This document shows, piece after piece, positions 23,840 to 31,005 of a DNA stretch of 41,352 bases. A program made the translations under genes and the position numbers. Source of the DNA: Oscillatoria sp. SIO1A7 (GTDB taxonomy: Bacteria; Cyanobacteriota; Cyanobacteriia; Cyanobacteriales; Laspinemataceae); NCBI GenBank assembly GCA_010672965.1, contig JAAHFN010000059.1, forward strand, positions 1-41,352, given 5' to 3'. The number at the start of each line of letters is the position of its first letter. Within the stretch, counting starts at the first letter, position 1. The notes beneath the pieces are model-generated. The model saw only the letters and a program-made list of their open reading frames with translations, did no database searches and was not told where the DNA came from.

Positions 23840-24009
23840 TAGGGTGTTGACTCTGTGGATTTTCACCCACCTTGGCTACCTACGGGGATCGCGATGAGAA
23901 TGAAAGTACCGAAACCCTTCTTCGAGTAAGGATTTCAGCCCCCTCTGGAGACGGGACAAAAATTGCATGAAAACCCCCTTTCTCTTTTCCCCACAGAGTC
24001 AACACCCTA
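23840..24009. mobile_element. MITE-C copy 2, direct tandem
   Basis: A 170-bp element with the same ends as copy 1 and about 80 percent matching interior (GGCTACCTACGGGGATCGCG, TAAGGATTTCAGCC, GGACAAAAATTGCATGAAAA). It lies in the same orientation, separated from copy 1 by GTGTAGG units, so the pair may have arisen by duplication across the heptamer array. Confidence 0.85.
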
Positions 24010-24035
24010 GGTGTAGGGGGTATTTATTTCTTTTC

Positions 24036-24180
24036 CCTACACCCCACACCCCACACCCCACACCCCAGTTATTGCCCAATGCCCAATGCCCAATTACCCA
24101 CACCCGACACCCCACACCCGACACCCCACACCCTACACCCCACACCCCACACCCGACACCCTAACCCCCACACCCTAATT
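24036..24180. repeat. ACACCCC / CACCCGA heptamer array
   Basis: About fifteen CACACCC-type units with variants CACCCGA, CACCCTA and CACCCCA, plus an ATGCCCA block at 24074-24098. It ends at the stop codon region of the SH3b gene (24182). Confidence 0.85.
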
Positions 24181-24181
24181 A

Positions 24182-25114
24182 TTAAGGACAATTCATAAGC
24201 AGATCCGCACGAATAAATCCATTAATAGGAGAAATCAACTCTACCCAGTCGCGAGGTTCTCCACTTTTATCTCGGATAAGCTCATAGTTGGGAACTAGAG
24301 TTACTTCGCCGCCCGGTTCTATCCCACCTCTATAAGTAGAGAAAACTGAAGCATCGGCTCGCACCTGAGCCTCTCTGCTAGTGAGATTGGGAGTGACTTG
24401 GCGACAAAGGCTTCCCGTTCTCGGGGAGGTAGTTTCGGTTCTCTGAGGTATTGCTTCGGGGCAGCGAATCAGACTATTCGCCGAGACAAATCCAGATATT
24501 GGAGAAATAATCTCCACCCATCTGCGGTCTTGTCCGTTTTTATCTGGAATTCTTTGATAATTGGGGATGAGAGTTACCCTTTCTCCAGGGCTAATGCCAC
24601 CCCTGCGTGCGGAGGAGCTAGAGGCATCCGCTCGCACTACTAAACCTTCGGGCGCTACCAGAGTATTTGCTTGGCGGCAGAGGCTTGGGTTTGAATTTGG
24701 GTTTGGGTTTGGGTTTTGGGAGGTTGACTCCTCGCAGTTTTTCAAATTACTGGGGGTTCGGGGATAGCCGTTGGAAATAAATCCTCTGACAGGAGATTTG
24801 ATTTCTATCCAAGTCCGCCCATCTGGCCCCTTAATTTCCCTGTGATCTTGAATTAAAGTTACTCGATCGTTTAATTCTAAACGACCCCTAGCTGGGGCGC
24901 TAGGGTCGGGTCGCTCGCGGGCGACTAAACCATCCGGCGCTCTGACGATGCGACAGAGATTGGCATTCCTCTGAGCCAGTTGAAAAGAACGATTCTCTTG
25001 GGGAGACCCCGGGCGATCGCTTTGGGCTGTAACGGGAGGGCAGTAACTCAAGAGCGCGATCGCTGCTACCCCGAGCCACCTTACTAACCATCTATTTTGT
25101 ATAACTTTTTTCAT
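24182..25114 (-). CDS. Secreted protein with three SH3b domains
   Basis: From ATG 25114 (MKKVIQNRWLVRWLGVAAIA) the protein has 310 residues. The start is fixed by GGAGG seven bases upstream. A signal peptide (about 1-30, PPVTA-Q) is followed by three bacterial SH3 (SH3_3-like) repeats at about 54-127, 146-218 and 237-309. Each reads C-R...GL(V)(V)RA(D/R)...G...RVTLI...W(V/I)E(I/L)ISPI.GF(I/V)...C, so each domain is closed by a cysteine pair (C54/C127, C146/C218, C237/C309). The linker has NPNPNPNSNP. Such proteins bind peptidoglycan or peptides in the periplasm; no catalytic domain is attached. Confidence 0.85.
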   Translation of the reverse strand: MKKVIQNRWLVRWLGVAAIALLSYCPPVTAQSDRPGSPQENRSFQLAQRNANLCRIVRAPDGLVARERPDPSAPARGRLELNDRVTLIQDHREIKGPDGRTWIEIKSPVRGFISNGYPRTPSNLKNCEESTSQNPNPNPNSNPSLCRQANTLVAPEGLVVRADASSSSARRGGISPGERVTLIPNYQRIPDKNGQDRRWVEIISPISGFVSANSLIRCPEAIPQRTETTSPRTGSLCRQVTPNLTSREAQVRADASVFSTYRGGIEPGGEVTLVPNYELIRDKSGEPRDWVELISPINGFIRADLLMNCP

Positions 25115-25424
25115 ATGCGAGCCTCCAAATGGGAGCATTTCAATTTTGCACGCTGCCGCCTGACGCCTATAGGCGTCAGCCCCGCCTCCCAGGCGGCTGG
25201 CGGGGCTACACAAAACAAGCGCCCTCCGAGTTCCCTGTTACAAAAGTGAGTAATTTTGGCAAAAGCCGGGAAAAAACCATTGGTAAATCGGTATCGTAAG
25301 TGTCTTTTTTTTTACGTTATCATTAGTAAGCGTTCAACAAAGACATTCCTTACGATTAGGATTGAACAAAGGCGCGATCGGGAGCGATCGCTAAATACTC
25401 GTCACGAATAGAGCCACTGCAATT
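25115..25424. promoter_or_regulatory. Upstream region of the SH3b gene with two palindromes
   Basis: CTGACGCCTATAGGCGTCAG (25160-25179) is a perfect palindrome. Next to it AGCCCCGCC (25178-25186) pairs with GGCGGGGCT (25199-25207). Both lie 45-93 bases upstream of the SH3b start and could form adjacent stems in its leader or bind a dimeric regulator. The rest (25210-25424) has no gene; GATCG-rich HIP1 sites occur near 25375-25392. Confidence 0.5.
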
Positions 25425-25964
25425 TTAGTTAATAACACCACAAGCCAGACGCGGCCCACCTCCCCCTAGAGGCTTGGGATCGTCAGAGAAGTTGTCACCA
25501 TACAGATGAATCATCAACGATCGACCTCGCACATCTTCCACTGTCAGCCGAGGGGCGAGAACAGGAGTAGTAGCATTACCCTCCACACCATCTACATATA
25601 GGGGGGGTAGGTCGCCCAGATGTCCATTACCGTAGGGACCTTCATGCCGACCCGTTTTTTCAGGGTCGTAGTGACCGCCTGCAGCCAGTCCCGCAACCAT
25701 CTTGCCATCTTTCTCTTTAGGACCGCAAGCTGGATTTTCATGAACGTGGAAGCCATGAATGCCGGAATTTAAGCCTGAGACATCGGGAGTTAATAAAAGG
25801 CCATACTCGGTATCTTTGAAGGTCACCACACCTACAGCTTCACCAATACCAGTTTTACTGGTCAAGTGCATCGGCACGGCAAGTTCTGCAGAGCGGGCAG
25901 CAGTAACGGTAATTACAGCGAATACTAGGGCTAAGATCGGGATTAGACGTTTCACCTGTTTCAT
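25425..25964 (-). CDS. sodC: Cu/Zn superoxide dismutase, periplasmic
   Basis: From ATG 25964 ([20 protein letters not shown]) the protein has 179 residues with a signal peptide cleaved near ARSAE (about residue 26). All metal ligands are visible: H73 and H75 ([10 protein letters not shown]), H98 (AAGGHYD, bridging), H107 (TGRHEGP), H115 and D118 (GHLGDLP) and H153 (MIHLYGDN). C80 and C175 (RLACGVI) form the structural disulphide. It converts superoxide to oxygen and peroxide in the periplasm. The form is the bacterial type with the [13 protein letters not shown] loop. It is divergent from phoX; the 427-base gap between them holds both promoters. A longer frame to 26051 lacks a signal peptide and is rejected. 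Confidence 0.95.
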   Translation of the reverse strand: MKQVKRLIPILALVFAVITVTAARSAELAVPMHLTSKTGIGEAVGVVTFKDTEYGLLLTPDVSGLNSGIHGFHVHENPACGPKEKDGKMVAGLAAGGHYDPEKTGRHEGPYGNGHLGDLPPLYVDGVEGNATTPVLAPRLTVEDVRGRSLMIHLYGDNFSDDPKPLGGGGPRLACGVIN

Positions 25965-26292
25965 GTTCAAAAAACACTCTTTATTTGACTCAATACCAAT
26001 TTTATTTGCTTGGGCTAGATGTTGGTATGTCTTGCATATCGCCACACACAAACGTTTTCAAAAACTAACTAGGTCGGCGCAAGAACTGTCTAGCGAATAG
26101 CTCCATCAAATTGAGCTAAATCTTTCTCTGCAAGGCTTTTAGCCTACTCTTAGTGCAGACAACTTTATCTAACCCTTTGTAATTTAGCAGATATTATAGC
26201 ACGATATAAGAGTTTTTCAAGGGTATTTTATGGCGCGATCGCTCAATATTGGCGGTTGGAGTACATATAAAGTTAGAGTAGTTACAGTGCTT

Positions 26293-26358
26293 GTAGGGGT
26301 TCCTCGTGGCCGCCCCGGCCGCCCCGGCTGGTCTGGGGCGGCCACGGGGAACCCCTAC
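26293..26358. repeat. Hairpin in the sodC-phoX divergent gap
   Basis: GTAGGGGTTCC-T-CGTGGCCGCCCC (26293-26316) pairs with its mirror at 26335-26358 with one mismatch. The 427-base gap otherwise shows GTTAATCGGATTTGATATT at 26374-26392, similar to the right end of the element at 38206-38342, immediately before the phoX start codon. No clear -35/-10 pair or Pho box was identified. Confidence 0.6.
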
Positions 26359-26391
26359 GGGATTTATGAGTAGTTAATCGGATTTGATATT

Positions 26392-28557
26392 ATGATAGTT
26401 AGGCGCAGAAATTTTCTTATGTTTTTGGGGGCTAGCGTTGCTACTGTAGCCTGCGGTAGCGGGCAAGAAAAAGAGCAGCTATCCACTCCGAATGCACCAG
26501 CCCCCAAGACCGATGGGACGGATGCAGGCTTAGAGCTGCTGAGAGGTCCGATGCCCCTAGAGAGCAATCGCATTCCCCCCGAGGCACAAGTAGAAGCATT
26601 CAGTAACTACGAGGTTATAGACGACCTGGTATTGCCAGAGGGCTTTACTTACGATGCGATCGTCGCTTGGGGAGATAAATTAGGAGATTCTCGCGCCGGC
26701 TACAACAATGACTATCTCTCTTTTGTCCAGACGGGCAAAGACGAAGGATTTCTGACTATTAATTTTGAATATATCAGCGGCAAAACCTGGAGAGAATCCT
26801 ATCCTTTGGTACTGCAAAAATCTCTACCCTTTGAAGAGGTGATGTCAGCAGTCAAAACCAGTAATTCGGGAATTAACGCCTACCGCTTGCCAGACAAAAA
26901 ACCGCTCAAAGGGAAAATTCGCGATATTTGCCAAGAAGCCTTAGAAGACCAAGGCATCGGCATTATCTTTTTGCGACGCAATGCCAATGGAAGCTGGGAG
27001 CGAGTCGATTCTCCGGCGGAGCGTCGCATTTCCGGCATTTCCGGTCTGAAAGGACGCTATCTGAAGGCAACCGGACCAGGAGTAGCGATTTTTAAAAAAC
27101 AAAAGAAACTTGGCTATGACGATCGCTTGGGGGAAAAAATTGTCGGCACTTTTGGTAATTGTGCCGGGGGGACGACTCCTTGGGGAACGGTATTGAGTGC
27201 CGAGGAAAATTTCCAAGCCCAAGTGCCCGAGCCGGTCTATGCCGATGGCTCTGCTTTTGCCCCAGACAATCTACCTTTCGTATTAGATAGTTACAGTATT
27301 TACGGTCAGGGCAATGTTTTCGGTTTAGCCGGTAATAAGTACGGCTATATGGTAGAAGTTGACCCGGCGGATGCGGGGGATTATGGCACGAAGCATACTT
27401 GGTTGGGACGGTATCGCCATGAAGCAGTGGCAGTTCGGGCGGAGGCGCAGAAACCGCTAGCAGTATATTCGGGCTGCGATCGCCGTGGCGGTCATCTATA
27501 TAAATTCGTTAGTAAGAACAAAGTTAGCAATCCTGCGGATAAAGCTAATTCTCGCCTCCTAGAAGATGGAATGCTTTATGCGGCGATTTTTGAAGCCGAT
27601 GGCACTGGCCGCTGGATTGCCCTAAAACCGGAAACTCCTATTAATCCCGTATTGCCCAGCAAGGTTTTTGGCAATGCGGCGACTTTACCCAAGCGTCCCG
27701 AAGGCGGTTTTTTTGTAATCAAGAGCGACAAAGAAGCGATCGCCTTTAAAAATAAGTACAAAACTCTCGGCGATCTCTACGCCGGCAATGCTCTGGAAAA
27801 ACAAGGAGCAATTCTGATTGACGCTCACCTTGCTGCCAATGCAGTTGGCGCTACCACCACCGCTCGTCCAGAAGATACAGATATCGCCCCCGACGGCCAG
27901 CTTTATATTGCTTTTACCTCCGGCTTATCCGGTAGGGATGACGGGCCAGATAAGCGTATTTTTAAAGCACCGAATGGAGAAGCCTGGGAATATGGCTGGA
28001 TTATGCGCTTGATGGAAGATAATAATGACCCCGCCTCAATGACATTTAAATGGGAAATGCTGGCAATGGGAGGCGAACCTGCCCGAGGCGGTGCCGGTTT
28101 CTCGAATCCCGATAATCTCTTAATCGATCGCAACAAAAATATCTGGATGGTCACGGATATTTCTACTACCAAACATAACAATCCTATCGATCCTAGTCGG
28201 AGGGGTTGTTTTGGCAATAATTCTATTTGGGTTATCCCCACTTCTGGCGAGACTGCGGGGGATGCTTATTTATTCGGTATCGGACCGATGGAATGCGAAA
28301 TCTGCGGGCCGTTTTTTACCCCCGACCAAAAAACCCTATTTCTGGCGGTGCAGCATCCCGGAGAAATAAGCGGAACTCGCCAAAATGGTGCCCATCAATC
28401 CCGCAAGTTTCTAATGAAAACAACCGAGGGAAAAGATTTCGTGCAAGAGCGTCTGGTTCCTATTGGTTCTAATTGGCCGAGCAAAAAAGATAACGACCCG
28501 CCCCGACCGGCAGTAGTTGCGGTGCGGCGGTTGGATTCTGGGAGTTTTGAGTTTTGA
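26392..28557 (+). CDS. phoX: PhoX-family phosphatase (DUF839)
   Basis: The 721-residue protein starts MIVRRRNFLMFLGASVATVA; RRRNFL fits a twin-arginine export signal, as PhoX enzymes use. The family hallmark FGNCAGGTTPWGTVLSAEEN (about 253-272) is complete. Other blocks are YLKATGPGVAIFKKQ, GRYRHEAVAVRAE, YSGCDRRGGHLYKFVS, TARPEDTDIAPDGQLYIAFT and FSNPDNLLIDRNKNIWMVTD. PhoX is a calcium/iron-dependent alkaline phosphatase that frees phosphate from organic esters in the periplasm under phosphate starvation. The terminal residues SGSFEF lead straight into a GTTTTGA heptamer array, so the natural C-terminus may have been altered by repeat growth. Length is within the family range. Confidence 0.9.
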   Translation: MIVRRRNFLMFLGASVATVACGSGQEKEQLSTPNAPAPKTDGTDAGLELLRGPMPLESNRIPPEAQVEAFSNYEVIDDLVLPEGFTYDAIVAWGDKLGDSRAGYNNDYLSFVQTGKDEGFLTINFEYISGKTWRESYPLVLQKSLPFEEVMSAVKTSNSGINAYRLPDKKPLKGKIRDICQEALEDQGIGIIFLRRNANGSWERVDSPAERRISGISGLKGRYLKATGPGVAIFKKQKKLGYDDRLGEKIVGTFGNCAGGTTPWGTVLSAEENFQAQVPEPVYADGSAFAPDNLPFVLDSYSIYGQGNVFGLAGNKYGYMVEVDPADAGDYGTKHTWLGRYRHEAVAVRAEAQKPLAVYSGCDRRGGHLYKFVSKNKVSNPADKANSRLLEDGMLYAAIFEADGTGRWIALKPETPINPVLPSKVFGNAATLPKRPEGGFFVIKSDKEAIAFKNKYKTLGDLYAGNALEKQGAILIDAHLAANAVGATTTARPEDTDIAPDGQLYIAFTSGLSGRDDGPDKRIFKAPNGEAWEYGWIMRLMEDNNDPASMTFKWEMLAMGGEPARGGAGFSNPDNLLIDRNKNIWMVTDISTTKHNNPIDPSRRGCFGNNSIWVIPTSGETAGDAYLFGIGPMECEICGPFFTPDQKTLFLAVQHPGEISGTRQNGAHQSRKFLMKTTEGKDFVQERLVPIGSNWPSKKDNDPPRPAVVAVRRLDSGSFEF

Positions 28558-28586
28558 GTTTTGAGTTTTGAGTTTTAAGTTTTAAT
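28546..28586. repeat. GTTTTGA heptamer array at the phoX 3' end
   Basis: About four to five GAGTTTT units starting inside the last phoX codons and running past the stop, then degenerating to AAGTTTTAATTTT. Period seven again, but of a wholly different base composition from the GC-rich arrays. Confidence 0.8.
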
Positions 28587-28666
28587 TTTGATTGATTGCT
28601 AGCATTGGTCGAACTGTTCGGGCTGCAACGAGGCGATCTCCGCGATACCCTAAAACAAAAAAAACC

Positions 28667-28695
28667 CTGCAAAGGCTATTGCAGAGCGTCCTTTT
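28667..28695 (+). terminator. Possible intrinsic terminator after phoX
   Basis: CTGCAA (28667-28672) pairs with TTGCAG (28679-28684), followed within seven bases by TTTTT (28691-28695). Short stem, so only moderate support. Confidence 0.4.
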
Positions 28696-28771
28696 TAAGT
28701 TGAAGATCGGTCTAGCTTCGACTCGACTTGCACGCGGCAAGGGTTGCCAGCCAACTACTCCTTCTTATCCC

Positions 28772-29281
28772 TTATCCCTTTTTGGCTTTTGTAGTTAACA
28801 GGTGCCAGAGCGTCACCGCTGTTACTAATGCCTCACACATAAAGCGAACGAGCAAGGTAACGCGACTAATAAGCTTATCTGAAACCCCTCGCTCCTTCAT
28901 TTGCTGGAACTCCTCCTGGAGATCGCCGCAGAGTTCTTCTACAACTCTTGGAGTTTCCGCAGGGAGTTTCTCCTTGTTGTTCTGAGAGACAAGTATCGAA
29001 AGCATCAAGCTTGCCACAAACTTTGTGACCTTGTAGACCATCTTAACGGCTGTAATAGCCTGGCCTATTTCAATGACTGTCTTGACTAATGTAAAACTAA
29101 AAAACACTTTAGCTAAATGTTTTATCCAATCAATTATTTTATTTATTTTTATATTAACTATGCTTGAAAAATTACACAAATCTTTACCCCACAATCTATA
29201 TATATATGGTCTTGTTTGACGTTGCGCACCCTGCATTTGGAGCCCATGTGTAGGTCCTGCCCTCTTGTTTTGGCTGGGCAC
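28772..29281 (-). CDS. Hypothetical protein, unrecognised
   Basis: The frame codes for up to 169 residues. The C-terminal two thirds look protein-like: an amphipathic/hydrophobic stretch (FTLVKTVIEIGQAITAVKMV, then YKVTKFVASLMLSILVS), a charged middle (ELCGDLQEEFQQMKERGVSD) and a closing hydrophobic helix (LLVRFMCEALVTAVTLWHLL) ending in TTKAKKG. The first 40 residues (QNKRAGPTHGLQMQGAQRQT) look less credible. The start is uncertain: a GTG at 29281 lies inside an AAGGAGG tract, an ATG occurs at codon 16, and a TTG near residue 35 follows GGGGTAAAG. I recognise no family. It resembles small membrane-associated accessory proteins only in composition. Confidence 0.45.
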   Translation of the reverse strand: MPSQNKRAGPTHGLQMQGAQRQTRPYIYRLWGKDLCNFSSIVNIKINKIIDWIKHLAKVFFSFTLVKTVIEIGQAITAVKMVYKVTKFVASLMLSILVSQNNKEKLPAETPRVVEELCGDLQEEFQQMKERGVSDKLISRVTLLVRFMCEALVTAVTLWHLLTTKAKKG

Positions 29282-29415
29282 CTCCTTGAGCCGATGGCGG
29301 ATACACTCGCGCTTTTACCATTGAGGGGTTTATGGGTCCTAAGCCAAAGGTCCTTGACTAAAAGTGCAACAGCCTGTCTCTATTATATAGTATAAACATT
29401 TTGTACTGAACAAAA

Positions 29416-29445
29416 TTGACAATAAAGCGAATAGTATATTACAAT
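29416..29445 (+). promoter_or_regulatory. Sigma70-type promoter upstream of padR
   Basis: TTGACA (29416-29421), an 18-base spacer, then TACAAT (29440-29445). Transcription would start near 29452 and give a leader of about 190 bases for the padR gene. The leader contains the hairpin at 29486-29516. Confidence 0.5.
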
Positions 29446-29485
29446 GGTCATGTCAAGAGTTAGTAGAATAGGTCCAACAGGGACA

Positions 29486-29516
29486 AGATCGATCGCACGG
29501 ACACTGCGATCGATCT
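29486..29516 (+). promoter_or_regulatory. Perfect hairpin in the padR leader
   Basis: AGATCGATCGCA (29486-29497) pairs with TGCGATCGATCT (29505-29516), with a 7-base loop. An outer TAGGTC / GACCTA pairing (29469-29474 with 29522-29527) extends it. It could be an operator dyad or an RNA structure. Confidence 0.5.
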
Positions 29517-29642
29517 GACTAGACCTATAAATCCAAAAAGCCCCTCTTTGAAGGGGGGGTTGGGAGAATTTTGCGCAAATTGTACAGCTCTACTGTTTGC
29601 GTAAATCCTAACGGAGTGAAACTTGAACTGTGGAGTAAAATG

Positions 29643-30053
29643 ATGAAAACGAAGTTTTTTACTGTTGCAAGGGAAAACTACGCTCCCGATAAAGTCGACG
29701 CTTGCATTGGCCCACCGTTATCTGCGTTAGAAGAGGATTTGCTAAGCGCAATTGGAAATGGCGAGAAGTACGGGCTCGAAATTGCCAAGGCTCTTACCGA
29801 CGCGAACGGGAAAGTGCGCCAGTTTTCCCCCGGTTCCCTTTACCCAACTCTTCGCCGGTTAGAATCTAAAGAATACGTCGAGTCTCGCTGGGGGGACGAT
29901 GATGACGGAACCGATATGCGAGGCGGCGCCCGTCGTCGTTACTACCGGGTTACTGAGTCCGGTCTAAAAAAGTTGTGGCAAACCCGCGACTACAGGGATC
30001 GTCTAGTTCTCGAAAATTTTAGCTTAGAGCCAGTGACCTCTTTTAGGCATTAA
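29643..30053 (+). CDS. PadR-family transcriptional regulator
   Basis: The start is taken at ATG 29643, seven bases after GGAG; another ATG at 29640 is only four bases away. The 136-residue protein has the PadR winged helix: ALEEDLLSAIGNGEKYGLEI, GSLYPTLRRLESKEYVESRW (recognition helix) and ARRRYYRVTESGLKKLWQ (wing). A short C-terminal helix follows. PadR proteins are usually dimeric repressors of a neighbouring effector gene. The nearest same-strand target would be the gene fragment at 30398, now broken, so its present regulon is unclear. The N-terminal residues of the longer frame from 29571 translate repeat fragments. Confidence 0.85.
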   Translation: MKTKFFTVARENYAPDKVDACIGPPLSALEEDLLSAIGNGEKYGLEIAKALTDANGKVRQFSPGSLYPTLRRLESKEYVESRWGDDDDGTDMRGGARRRYYRVTESGLKKLWQTRDYRDRLVLENFSLEPVTSFRH

Positions 30054-30397
30054 GTACATCGACAAAATTATTTACACTCGCTTGCTTGCTGGTACACTCG
30101 TTTCAGCTTCAGTTCCGTGTGGTTAATTTTGTGCTACTACTTATATTTACTTCGTGATTTCATACCCTTTGCCATTTATAAAAAAAAGGCAGAGGGTACG
30201 GTCTTATGTCAACACTTACACTTGGAGACTTGCCCAAAAATAAATACTAGACCTTATTTTTGTATGGTGCTTTGCCTCTATCCAAAAACAGGTCACCCGC
30301 TATCCATCTGTTGCCAACATCTGCTTTGCGATTCCGTCACTCCAAGCACCGATGGGGATATAATTCAAACCAGGTAATTCTGGAAGCATATTGGTTG
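30054..30397. other. Gene-free stretch between padR and the adhesin fragment
   Basis: No gene is recognised. The open frames across 30117-30377 have no signal peptide, domain or repeat pattern. The end of the stretch presumably holds the promoter of the adhesin fragment that starts at 30398. Confidence 0.4.
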
Positions 30398-30517
30398 ATG
30401 ATAAATAGCCTTGTTTGGCTAACTAGCAATTTAGTTTTCGGCGTTCTGGTGCTAACCAATCCGGCTGTAGCGCAAGTTATATCGCAAATTATACCCATCG
30501 GAAGCACTGGATCGTAA
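30398..30517 (+). pseudogene. 5' fragment of a filamentous-haemagglutinin-like secreted protein
   Basis: From ATG 30398 the frame reads MINSLVWLTSNLVFGVLVLT and then NPAVAQVISQIIPIGSTGS before a stop at 30515. This matches the signal peptide and first mature residues of large cyanobacterial two-partner-secretion/filamentous haemagglutinin proteins, which begin ...ANPAVAQIIPDSTLGAES. Everything after residue 39 is missing. At 30452-30540 the sequence overlaps, on the other strand, the C-terminal end of a truncated permease frame, so this is a deletion or rearrangement joint. It could still encode a 39-residue exported peptide. Confidence 0.6.
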
Positions 30518-30904
30518 AGGATGAGCCAAAAGCTTTTTGGGAAACATAACCAAGCAGATAAAACCTCCCAAAAGCCCAATGCCAATAGCCGCCAGGGTCA
30601 TCGCCACGGTGAATTGCAGACCCAGAGTACCAGTCATAAGTACAAACAGCGAGGGATCCATCAATGGGGATGAGAGCCAAAACGCCATCACCGTTGGCAG
30701 CGGTACCCCAATAGACAATAAGGCCGCAATCAGGGGAATAATGCTGCAAGAGCAAAAAGGCGATAAGGCTCCAGTTATAGCAGCAAAATGCATAAGTTGC
30801 CATGATTTAACTGCTTCCTCCGCAATCAGAGATAGGGCATCGAATGGGTAAGACTTCAAGTGCTTACGAATCTCGTCCAGCCTCAAACAGACATAGCCAA
30901 CCAT
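30452..30904 (-). pseudogene. ArsP/YraQ-type permease, truncated
   Basis: The 150-codon frame contains the family core ITGALSPFCSCSIIPLIAAL, then GVPLPTVMAFWLSSPLMDPS and LGLQFTVAMTLAAIGIGLLG. The FCSCS cysteines are typical of the DUF318/ArsP permease family, some of which export organoarsenicals. Full-length members have about 300-350 residues and eight or more membrane helices. Here the N-terminal helices are missing (it opens MVGYVCLRLDEIRKHL) and the C-terminus runs into unrelated LRSSASDGYNLRYNLRYSRI. It lies downstream of arsR and arsI remnants on the same strand, so it was likely the exporter of that locus. Confidence 0.7.
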
Positions 30905-30956
30905 CTATTGACAAGCATTTTCATGCTTGTCAATAGATATAGCAATAGATGGTTTG
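30895..30956. repeat. Nested foldback at the permease 5' end
   Basis: TCTATTGACAAGCAT (30905-30919 region) and ATGCTTGTCAATAGA (about 30922-30937) are exact complements around TTTC. An outer pair, CCAACCATCTATTG and CAATAGATGGTTTGG (30942-30956), repeats part of the inner arm. The permease ATG (30904) sits in it. The layout looks like an inverted duplication formed at a rearrangement point; it could also serve as an operator. Confidence 0.6.
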
Positions 30957-31005
30957 GCCACGATTGCCGCCCCATCAGGTTGATCGAGCTCAACCGGTTT
31001 AGGTA

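Noticed and set aside
23690-23960. Two spaced TAAGGATTTCAGCC blocks resembling CRISPR repeats
   Set aside because: Only two copies about 180 bases apart, each inside a MITE-C copy with terminal inverted repeats.
26100-26391. Pho box upstream of phoX
   Set aside because: TCTAACCC and similar strings occur, but no set of properly spaced direct repeats could be shown.
29271-29330. CACCTCCTTGAG as a 16S rRNA 3' end, or a tRNA nearby
   Set aside because: Only the short anti-Shine-Dalgarno string matches; flanking rRNA sequence and a tRNA cloverleaf are absent.
30117-30377. Plus-strand open frame starting MWLILCYYLY
   Set aside because: No ribosome site, no domain and poor composition; kept only as gene-free sequence.
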